NCBI GenBank assembly: GCA_037951165.1
Contig: JBBDHG010000126.1
Coordinates: 1,116,001-1,180,000, forward strand
Reading direction: 5' to 3'
From: Lophius americanus
Lineage: Eukaryota; Chordata; Actinopteri; Lophiiformes; Lophiidae
Length of the DNA: 64,000 nt
A model generated the notes under the pieces. It worked only from the letters and a program-made list of their open reading frames with translations, did no database searches and was not told the origin of the DNA. Position 1 is the stretch's first letter. Each line of letters begins with the position of its first letter. This document shows positions 57,490 to 64,000 of this stretch, piece by piece. The translations under genes were made by a program, and so were the position numbers.

Positions 57490-60400
57490 TCCCTACCTTC
57501 AGGAGTCTATGGTGATGTCCAGAGGGTGAAGATCCTGTTCAACAAGAAGGACAGTGCTCTGATACAGTTGTCTGACGGCAACCAGGCTCAGCTGGGTGAG
57601 TTTTTCTTCCAATATTTACCTCCGCCAATGAAGGAAGTTGTGTTTTCTCACCCTTGGAATCTTGACTGTTGTTTGTTTGCTAGTTAGATTACAGAAAAGT
57701 TCATGGACAGATTGGCATGAAATTTTTTTTCATGAACTTTGGGTAATAATAATAATAATACATTTAATTTATAATGCACTTTACATTTGGATCAAATCTC
57801 AAAGTGCTACAAGGCAAAAGCAGATAAAAGCATCAATAAAAAATAAATAAATAAATAAATAATAATAATAACTATACAAAAACGTGACCAAAAGCATTAA
57901 TGTCAATTACAGTTATAGGTTCTGCTAAAAAGGAAAGTTTTAAGTCCTTTTTTAAATGTGTCAGTCGTCTGTGGAGCCCTCAGATGGTCAGGGAGGGCAT
58001 TCCACAGACGAGGGGCAGCAGAACAGAAGGCCCGATCTCCCATGGTGCTGAGCTTAGTCCGGGGAAGGAGGAGGCGGTATGACTGGGTACTATTGTACCT
58101 TGTTCCTTTGACGTTTTATAATCGGGGGGGGGGGGGGAATCTTAACCGTGGAAATCCACTTCCTTACAACAAGAACAATTCCAACATATGGGACAATTGA
58201 ATTGAATTGGTGACGACCTGAACGGAGGGATCTGTCTCAGAAGGTCGGACTGTTTCCCACTTTTGCAATCCCCAACCCCTCAGGTTTGGTCGTGATCGGC
58301 GAGGTTGGAGGCCACCATAGCGGTCTGAGAACGGACAACAGGTGAAATGGAGACGAGGTCACAGGCTCCCACGACCTTTTGATGCTCATGGGGAGAAAGG
58401 GCTAGCTGTATTGTCTGACCCCACAGAAGGGCCACTGTTGCAAAAATTGCTGAAAAAGTTCACCCTCGTTCAGAGAGGAAGGTGTCAGGACACACCTGGT
58501 TTGGCATCAAAAGAAAGACCTACGCCGTATTAGATACTTGTTCTTTAATCTAATGACTGAACAGTGTAGGTCTTACATTTTAACCACAACAAAGTAGAGT
58601 GAAAGTCTTAAATTTGGAACCCTGTGTAGATACCGATCAGCCTTTATTACTATTATACTGACTTCACCTGTCAGTGGTTGTTATATTTTGGCTGATCGGG
58701 GAAAGATCAGGCTGTGTACCTGAACTGAACAACCTTAAGTTAATGGTATGAATGTTAGTATTTATTTGTTCTCTGTCTTTCTGATTGTTTATCACCTGAT
58801 TGTTTATCACCTGACAAACTGCACCAGTAAATGGATGAACCCTGTCAGGCATTCGGACCACTCACTTCTCCAAAACTCCTGTTTTCACTCACCTGTAGCT
58901 ATGAGCCACTTGAACGGCCAGAAGGTGTTTGGTAAAGTGATGAGAGTGACACTTTCCAAACATCAAACCGTGGCTTTGCCGAGAGAAGGACTGGATGACC
59001 AGCTACTAACTAAAGGTGAGACTTTCTCTCATGGAAGGAAACTAGCCAATATCAATGAACTGTCTTATTAGACATTCCATTACTATGTGAAAAAAAGCAG
59101 TTGGCCCGAACAATTACCCCTACAGTCACATGTCTCATATATTCAACCAAAGTCCATAACCATATATGAGTGTTTTGTTTTTGTTGGACAGATTTTTCTG
59201 GCTCACCCCTTCATCGCTTTAAGAAGCCAGGATCCAAAAACTTCCAGAACATCTTTCCTCCATCTTCAACGCTTCACCTCTCCAATATCCGGTAGTGCAG
59301 CCGTGACACATATTAATCAGTGAATCATATTGATTGTCCGTTGTTCGGTAAATACAGTTCTCCCTGCGGGTGTGGTATTTTGTGGCATTGACTTGCTTGA
59401 GGTGACTTTGCTATGATATTATAGATGATAATGGCTTATCTCTGCGTGTCCAGGGATGGAGTGGGAGAGGACGATCTACGCGTCCTGTTCTCCAACACTG
59501 GAGGGACCGTCAAGGCCTTCAAGTTTTTCCAGTAAGAAACACCTCAGTGAGGCTCTTTGGCACAACAGATGTTTTTTTAAAAATATTTTCTCATCCTTTT
59601 TCAAGGCACCACAAACACTGCTAATTTTCTTGTACCCAGATAATAGGGGCTATTAAAAAGCACTTATAAATGCATGCATGTCATGTTTATTATGGGCCGT
59701 TTGCATTAACCACATCACACAAGAACGATGAAAGAGCTCATGTTTTTCCATGTTCAACACTAAATACTTCTTCTTATGACATGTGCGGTCTCACTTCAAT
59801 GTTCTGAACATTAACTCCTCATCATAGATGCATCTGACTTCAGCAGTAGAGTCCCAGAGTTCTCAGACCTAAATTTCACTGAGCTCAGAAAACCTACATG
59901 ACTCCTAACCCAAAAACATAAGAGAAGTTCATAAAGCCATGTTATGGGATGCTGTTCTGTGGAGCAATGAAAGCAAACAGGACCATTTGGAGCCTCTGGA
60001 CCAACGGTATGTCTTGTCCAGAGGCCAGACTTACCCTCTACAAACCTGCCGTTTGTAGAGGGTGAGATGGGTTCAATCAAGTATCAGGAAATCCTAGAGG
60101 AAAACATCTTGCGAACTGTGAGGAAGTTCAAACTTTGGCACCACTGGACAATCCAAAATGGACCGGTAAATGAAATGTGCTTATACAGCACCTTTCAAGG
60201 CTGCTCGGCCAATCAAAGCGCTTCACAAGAGCCACAGTCACCCACTGACACGCCTTCATACAGAGGTGGCAGAGGCTGCTAGAAGAAGCCACCTGTTGTT
60301 CAGGCGTAGTAATACCCCACTATTGAGAGAAAAACAGGGTATCATGTCCAGTACACCTCGATACATAAGCTCCAGGGTCCGGTGAGCAAACCACAGACTT

Positions 60401-60938
60401 TGAAATCCACCAAGGCTTGGTTTCAGGAAATATAAGTGAATGTCACCTTCCTTTTGTGGGTTAATACGACACATTTGAGTGGGTTACAGTTTCCTAAGAA
60501 TGGGCTAAGATTCCTCGGGAAGGCTCAAAGAAGCTGGGGTCTTACGATGCAGCAGGTCACGATTGAATTATTTTATTTCCAACAGGTTTGATAGAGGATC
60601 TTGTCGATGCACATACTGTGAGCACACTTCTCTAGTGTAACACTTATCTGTCTTTGGACACAATTCTCTGTTTATGAATCTTTAGGTTTATAATCCGCAT
60701 TTCAAGAATGCAAAATTCTATTTCTTTTGTAGCTTTTACATGGAATATGCCCCCCCTCTTTTTATTTTACACAACATCAAACCGTCTGTGTCTGTCCTTT
60801 CTCACCAGGGACCGTAAGATGTCTTTGATCCAGATGTCGTCGGTAGAGGAAGCGATCCAGGTTCTGATGGATCTTCACAACTACGACATGGGAGGGAATC
60901 ACCATCTGAAAGTCTCCTTTTCAAAGTCCACTATCTAA
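42440..60938 (+). CDS. ptbp2: Polypyrimidine tract-binding protein 2, complete, 17 exons
   Basis: Exons: 42440-42447, 44406-44427, 44810-44861, 45701-45864, 47906-47977, 48084-48155, 48604-48762, 49181-49291, 50317-50485, 51189-51266, 52689-52801, 55867-55900, 57503-57595, 58899-59015, 59192-59291, 59454-59531, 60809-60938. They encode 523 aa (human PTBP2 531). The nuclear RNA-binding protein binds CU-rich RNA and mostly represses exons; PTBP2 is the neuronal paralogue. The N-terminus has MDG, VAVGVKRGSDEL and a basic KKQR. RRM1 starts RVLHIRKLP, RRM2 PVLRIIIDNM, RRM3 VLLASNLNEE, RRM4 STLHLSNI. It ends VSFSKSTI. I prefer PTBP2 to PTBP1 because of LVNLNVKYNNDKSRDYT after RRM2 and because DPYD is the neighbour. 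A run of nine Ala precedes RRM3. Oddities: a GC donor after exon 2 and RDGVGEDD where human RRM4 has PPSVAEED. Confidence 0.96.
43408..43735. repeat. Minisatellite array in ptbp2 intron 1 with two-unit period
   Basis: The units are related to the 40490-42290 array (CACACTGGA-TAGTG, ACAGCACTAT, ACAACGGACAC). Two unit types alternate: one with TATAGCTGCAAGTACAATAC, one with GGCTAAAAGTCCAGTACAGC. The period is therefore about 128 bp, repeated roughly twice. Confidence 0.85.
44406..44427 (+). other. ptbp2: ptbp2 exon 2: 22-nt microexon with GC-AG intron
   Basis: It encodes DVAVGVK after the split Gly codon. The acceptor is CCACTGGCAG and the donor is GTGAAG|GCAAGA, the classic strong form of a GC donor. 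The next exon begins AGAGGCTCCGATGAG (RGSDE), which fits the family only if the GC site is used. It is three codons shorter than the human exon. Confidence 0.8.
46440..46560 (-). repeat. Unclassified dispersed repeat, inverted fragment
   Basis: The reverse complement contains TTTGAAGATCCATGG, GTTATCGTGTTAAAACG and GATTCCGTTATATCC, resembling the right part of copies at 1360 and 38370. It lies in ptbp2 intron 4. Confidence 0.4.
46665..46853. mobile_element. Short MITE with AAAGGTCCGGTGTGTAA ends
   Basis: Left AAAGGTCCGGTGTGTAA and right TTACACACTGGAC are inverted repeats. The interior is GC-rich and CpG-rich (GCCGACGGCCGAGTCGAG). It is a non-coding element of about 190 bp in ptbp2 intron 4, related to ends at 19037 and 32603. 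Confidence 0.7.
48604..50485 (+). other. ptbp2: ptbp2 exons 7-9: RRM2 and its C-terminal extension
   Basis: PVLRIIIDNMFYPVTLDVL opens RRM2. FTKNNQFQALLQFSDPVN gives the RNP1-like strand. TLRIDFSKLVNLNVKYNN with DKSRDYTRPDLP is the extended fifth strand and following linker typical of PTB proteins. Confidence 0.85.
49665..49765 (-). repeat. Retroelement 3' tail-like fragment
   Basis: ATCAATCAATCTTTATTTATATAGC then CTCAAGGTGCTTTCAAG and CTCTAGACCGAACTCT. This is a familiar fish LINE or SINE 3' end seen in reverse orientation. It lies in ptbp2 intron 8. Confidence 0.5.
50683..50875 (-). mobile_element. 5'-truncated LINE, same family
   Basis: On the + strand: AATAATAATA, ATTCCATTTAAAACGCACTT, TGGATCAAATCTCAAA, then GCTAAAAAGGAAAGTTTTACG. 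It then breaks off into unrelated sequence. It lies in ptbp2 intron 9. Confidence 0.7.
51189..51266 (+). other. ptbp2: ptbp2 exon 10: 78-nt in-frame linker exon
   Basis: 26 codons, Ser/Gly-rich (TPSAALASYSSGGGYSSSLS), phase 1 on both sides, so exons 9 and 11 also join in frame. Its length equals the alternatively spliced linker exon 9 of mammalian PTBP1, from memory. Confidence 0.75.
53700..53925. mobile_element. MITE-like fragment
   Basis: GCCCTGTTCACACCAGGTAT, ACATCCATCCTAAGTGA and ACTACAGGTGTTTGGGCACC resemble a common fish MITE whose ends read CCCTGTTCACAC. Only one end is recognisable. It lies in ptbp2 intron 11. Confidence 0.35.
54175..54396. mobile_element. hAT-like degraded element
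   Basis: CCAGCCTTCCTCACCCTGGGG on the left and GCGAAAAGCTTTAGAATCACTG on the right are the type of ends found on hAT elements (CAGTGATTCT-like when reversed). They match each other poorly. There is no coding capacity. It lies in ptbp2 intron 11. Confidence 0.35.
55480..55866 (+). promoter_or_regulatory. ptbp2: C/U-rich intronic region, likely PTB-binding
   Basis: Almost 400 bases directly upstream of the 34-nt exon are filled with CUCUCU, UCUU and CCUCUU motifs on the transcript strand (for example TTCTCTCTCTATTTG, CGTCTCTCCTCTTCC, GCGGTCTCTCTCTC). PTB proteins bind these motifs. A further cluster lies after the exon (TATCTCTCTCTGTTAG). Confidence 0.7.
55867..55900 (+). other. ptbp2: ptbp2 exon 12: 34-nt frame-shifting exon in RRM3
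   Basis: It encodes MVTPQSLFTLF plus one base. Acceptor CTCTCTCTAAAG, donor TTCG|GTATGT. 34 nt is the length of mammalian PTBP2 exon 10 and PTBP1 exon 11. Skipping these exons shifts the frame and sends the mRNA to nonsense-mediated decay under PTBP1 control. Confidence 0.93.
57320..57502 (+). promoter_or_regulatory. ptbp2: Long polypyrimidine region with (CT)n before ptbp2 exon 13
   Basis: A C/T-rich stretch with an uninterrupted CT run at about 57460-57482 leads to the acceptor CTACCTTCAG. Together with the region at 55480 it places PTB-type sites on both sides of the 34-nt exon. Confidence 0.65.
57748..58089 (-). mobile_element. 5'-truncated LINE, nearly identical to 40879 copy
   Basis: From the (AAT)n tail to GGAGGCGGTATGACTGGGTA it repeats 40879-41226 with only a few differences, chiefly in the A-rich and TAAA stretches. 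It stops abruptly at GACTGGGTA and is followed by other repeat sequence. It lies in ptbp2 intron 13. Confidence 0.85.
58124..58137. repeat. Poly-G run (14 G)
   Basis: 14 consecutive G residues in ptbp2 intron 13, at the broken edge of the LINE copy. Confidence 0.9.
58366..58702 (+). mobile_element. Tc1-like transposon, internally deleted
   Basis: GAAGGGCCACTGTTGCAAAA, ATTGCTGAAAAAGTT and GAAGGTGTCAGGACACACCT resemble the transposase gene of the family at 20080. ACCGATCAGCC at 58632 and GGCTGATCGGG at 58691 are inverted terminal-type sequences. The reading frame is lost. Confidence 0.5.
60165..60295 (+). repeat. Fish SINE/LINE-type repeat fragment
   Basis: AAATGTGCTTATACAGCACC, TTTCAAGGCTGCTCGGCCAA, CAAAGCGCTTCACA and CTTCATACAGAGGTGGCAGA form a well-known dispersed fish sequence (core of the ATATAGCGCCTTTCTAG type, as recalled). 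It lies in ptbp2 intron 16. Confidence 0.6.
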
Positions 60939-63900
60939 CCCCCCACCTCTCTCCTAAACCTTACAATCTGTGACGGGGAAGGAATTTACGACCATTATTG
61001 CTCTTGTGTTATTTCCAAACTTTAAATGTAAGAGTGCATTATGTCGCTGAAATGTGCTTCACACTCGAAAACTTTAAGTAAAACATCTGAACTAGTTTTT
61101 AGTGAAAATACTCGGGAAACCAAGTTTCCTTCACCACTATAATCTGCATATGTGTGTTGGTAGGTGGAGCTGGGACTGAGTTTTGACCCATATAAAATGT
61201 TAAAGAGCAGCAGACACTGCGGTCTCAACCGTGTCTGCAGTGACATAGAAGTGGACCCTAGGGCAGCGGCCCCCATCCAGCGGGCCGCAAAGCATTTAAA
61301 AAAGGAAAGGTTCGTTGCACACTGTTTTTATTACTACCTACCAGTTTTTTACGATATAATCGATAATTTGATAGAATAATTCTTGCCAACCCACTAGAAT
61401 ACTACCAATAAAAGCGTTCTGTGGTGGAGGAATGGTTGGCGACCCGGCTCTAGGGTGAATCAGTGCCCTGACTAACCATCAGTAGGGGCTGTTATCCAAG
61501 AACAACTGAAAACGTACATTCAGAACTCCTCACCAAATTCAGCTGATGTTTTAATTTTCTAATTTTAGAAATACCTCCCCAGTGGGTCCACTCATAAAAT
61601 ACAAGCAGCTGCATTTCCCTCCCCAGGTGAGAACAGTGAAAGGTGCATCTTTTTCACTGAATGTACTGCCCTTCACTTGAAAAGTGAAAAAAAAAAGGTA
61701 AAAAGGCACATAGAACAAAAGATTCATCTTTCATAGTTTATCCTAAGTAGAAAGTTTGACTTAACCGTGATATTGATTTGAAGTGTAGGGGCCCCGCGGC
61801 CCGGCCATCTGTGATGTGGCCCACAGGTGAGAGGGACCAGAGAACAGCGTGAAACGCTGATCTCTGGTCTGCTGTTACTTTTTAAAGCCGTTGGTCTTCA
61901 GTTAAACATATATGTTGTTTTGTTAAAGTCTGTTGTTTTCCTCAGTGTCTGTTGATATTTTGTAATGAATTACCTGTTATATTTCAGCACAATCTGTCGT
62001 TACTACGGTCATGTGACTCCTTCCTCTTTCTGGTAGATTGCATCAGCCGCCTTCATTTGAGGCTGTTGTTCAGAACAGTCAAGAGTCGGACACACACATT
62101 ACTAGTGTCCTGCACACACTCCTCCAAATCTAAACGTGGACATTTCTGTACTTAGTAACTGTCTTGTACGTTTTGCCCCAGTGTGCAGATGTTTATCACT
62201 TAAAGTTGAAGATTGATTCATGCCGTTTTAAAATTTCTAATTATAACAAATATTATTTTGTGGACATTTCTGCAGCACACAATCATACCAGCCTCATGGC
62301 TACTAGAACTTCAGTCCAGTCCTCCTGAAGTTGGACAGACAATCTGGGAGTTTGGTTTGGAAATGGTTTCTTCAATTTGCTTATTTTTACATTTGTAGTC
62401 TTATTTTCATTTACAAAATCTTTATGTCAGCTTTGTCCCATTTGTCTGTTAGTGGCTTTTCCAGGACAAGGAAGCGAGGACACAGACTCCCTAGTTTGAA
62501 ACTCCCGTGCTTTCAGCCCGGCCCTAAAGGCCCGTCACTGTAACAACTGCACTGCTGAGAATCACTTTTAATGTAGTTCAGAAACCACGACCAACTACAT
62601 CAGGAGGACTTCCAAGGAAATAGAAAAAAAACAGACTTCTTTCGTGTTATGGTACGATTTCTAAATTTTAGAACCCAGCTTTTCCTTAACTGCAATTGGC
62701 TGCATCCAACCTGATGATGCATAAGTGGCTTGAATCTGATTTTTTATTTCTAATTATTATTTAAATATGCGACTCAGATTTGGGGGTTTTGTCTGCGTCT
62801 TTTCTTTTCTTTTCTTTTTGCTCCTTTTTCTTTTCGAGACGGTGTGAACGGAACAAATCTTATGGAATCTTATCTTTTTCCAGTCTGACCTCGGCCACCT
62901 TCATGCGTGGTCCTGAATCAGATCTGAATCCTGCTGAGGTGATCTTTCCTCCACGAAGCAAATGGCTCAGAGTTCTGTCAGAAATGAGGGTGAAGTCAAA
63001 CATGGAGGATCTTAGCAGACGGCTGGGAGACACGAAGCTCCGAAATGTAATAGAAAAATGGGGAAATGCTTTAATAAGATCCTGCTTTTTCCTCCTTGTC
63101 CATAAAAAGATGATGGACTTTCAAGACGCCACTTCTACACAGCAAACAATGCAGGAAATGAAACCTGCATGAATATTTCATTTATTTTGACGTTGATCTG
63201 GCATACCAATAATATTTCTCTGATGTTCATCGGCGTCACTATTACGGCTTGTCACAGAACAGATCTTTTCACGCTGATATCAGATAGGGTCCGGTCCCGG
63301 CAAAAAGATCTCTTTTGAGAGAGAGAAAATCTGAGTTTTATGACTTTCAGCTGTCGAGGAATATTTGCCACAGTTAGCTGAACTAAGACGCCGTTTTCTA
63401 CATGATTTTGATTAGAGGTTAATGACAGGGATGTTTAAATGCATCATGGGACACGGGAATCATAATTTGAGTCGAATTACTTTCCATAATTTGTGGTTAA
63501 TTACCTTAATCGCTCTGAATGTATTGACACGAGCACATTTTCTGACATGCAGTAATACTAAAGATCCAAAAGTGGAGCGTTCCTCCTGTGTTCTCAGTAA
63601 ATCCAATATTTTCTAAATGATTATCTTGGTGGATTATGTTCAACATATAATTCTGGGGACCTGTGGGGACCGATTTTGCTTTTCATCTGTGGTCTGATTG
63701 GATTGGACTAAGATTATTTCAAACAGAAAATGAATCTTCTTTCCTTCAGACAGGAAGCGGAGTTAGCTGAGACTTAAATCTTTCACTTGTGTCCAGTTCT
63801 AAAGGCTGCAACAAGTTTGTTTCAGGAGATTTTTGTAAATGTTCTAATTAAGTTTATTTTTCTTTTGTAGTAAGGTTTCAGGGCAGCCCAAATTCAACAT

Positions 63901-64000
63901 CTTTTCTACCGAGAAGCTCACGTTAAATTGTGTGTGTTCAGACCGACACTCATCTGTATCTTACCCATCAATAAACGGCTCCTTTCTGTCTCCCTGCTCT
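60939..64000 (+). other. ptbp2 3'UTR and downstream region
   Basis: It starts after the ptbp2 TAA. Candidate AATAAA signals are at 61407-61412 and 63970-63975. The sequence near 61262 (CAGCGGCCCCCATCCAGCGG) and 61790 (GGGGCCCCGCGGCCCGGCC) looks like pieces of a hAT-type MITE. An open frame of 130 codons ends at 63172, without family motifs. PTBP2 transcripts in mammals have long 3'UTRs, so much of this could be 3'UTR. No further gene is supported. Confidence 0.5.
61407..61412 (+). terminator. ptbp2: Candidate ptbp2 polyadenylation signal
   Basis: AATAAA 469 bases after the stop codon, followed by GCGTTCTGTGGTGG, which is GU-rich. A more distal AATAAA exists at 63970. Confidence 0.4.

Larger units (their letters stand above)
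52689..60938 (+). other. ptbp2: ptbp2 exons 11-17: RRM3 and RRM4
   Basis: RRM3 runs from VLLASNLNEE through GVYGDVQRVKILFNKKDSAL to VTLSKHQTVALPREG. The inter-domain linker is FSGSPLHRFKKPGSKNFQNI. RRM4 runs from STLHLSNI to the C-terminus and includes FKFFQDRKMSLIQM and DLHNYDMGGNHHLKVSF. RRM3 and RRM4 pack back to back in mammalian PTB. Confidence 0.85.

Noticed and set aside
59811..60150. Tc1-like transposase fragment (SNESKQDHLEP-like reading on the + strand)
   Set aside because: The resemblance is limited to a few residues and the rest does not align with any transposase I recall, so I did not list it.

Overview
This window is vertebrate nuclear DNA, most probably from a teleost fish. 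The coding sequence is split into short exons with GT-AG introns. The proteins align closely, from memory, with human orthologues. The introns and spacers carry repeats typical of ray-finned fish: tRNA-derived SINEs, 5'-truncated LINEs with (ATT)n tails, Tc1-like fragments, MITEs and many dinucleotide microsatellites. There are no prokaryotic operons, CRISPR arrays or phage. I could not run searches, so comparisons with human genes rest on recalled sequence and exon structure.

Three genes lie head to tail on the + strand. (1) About 244-13602 is the 3' part of odr4, eight coding exons ending in a C-terminal membrane anchor; its 5' exons lie outside the window. (2) 16411-39435 is a complete dpyd gene for dihydropyrimidine dehydrogenase, the first and rate-limiting enzyme of uracil and thymine breakdown. 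It has 25 coding exons and encodes 1021 aa with all cofactor domains. (3) 42440-60938 is a complete ptbp2 gene for a neuronal-type polypyrimidine-tract-binding splicing regulator. It has 17 coding exons and encodes 523 aa with four RRMs. DPYD and PTBP2 are also neighbours in human (1p21.3); odr4 is elsewhere on chromosome 1 there.

Between genes: 13603-16410 holds repeats and the presumed dpyd promoter. 39436-42439 holds the dpyd 3'UTR and then a minisatellite of about 64-bp units, interrupted by a LINE with a readable target-site duplication. A related array lies inside ptbp2 intron 1, so ptbp2 exon 1 sits between two blocks of one satellite family. 60939-64000 is ptbp2 3' flank with repeat fragments and no further gene I can support.

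The most interesting points are mostly at the level of RNA processing. The 96-nt dpyd intron 10 is stop-free, a multiple of three and purine-rich, so it could behave as an exitron. ptbp2 has a 34-nt frame-shifting exon of the kind PTB proteins autoregulate, preceded by a long C/U-rich intron. It also has a 22-nt microexon with a GC-AG intron and a 78-nt in-frame cassette-type exon. dpyd exons abut (TG)n and (CA)n tracts at splice sites. The dpyd coding span is about 23 kb against roughly 840 kb in human, with nearly the same exon lengths. I see no convincing new enzymatic or defence system here.
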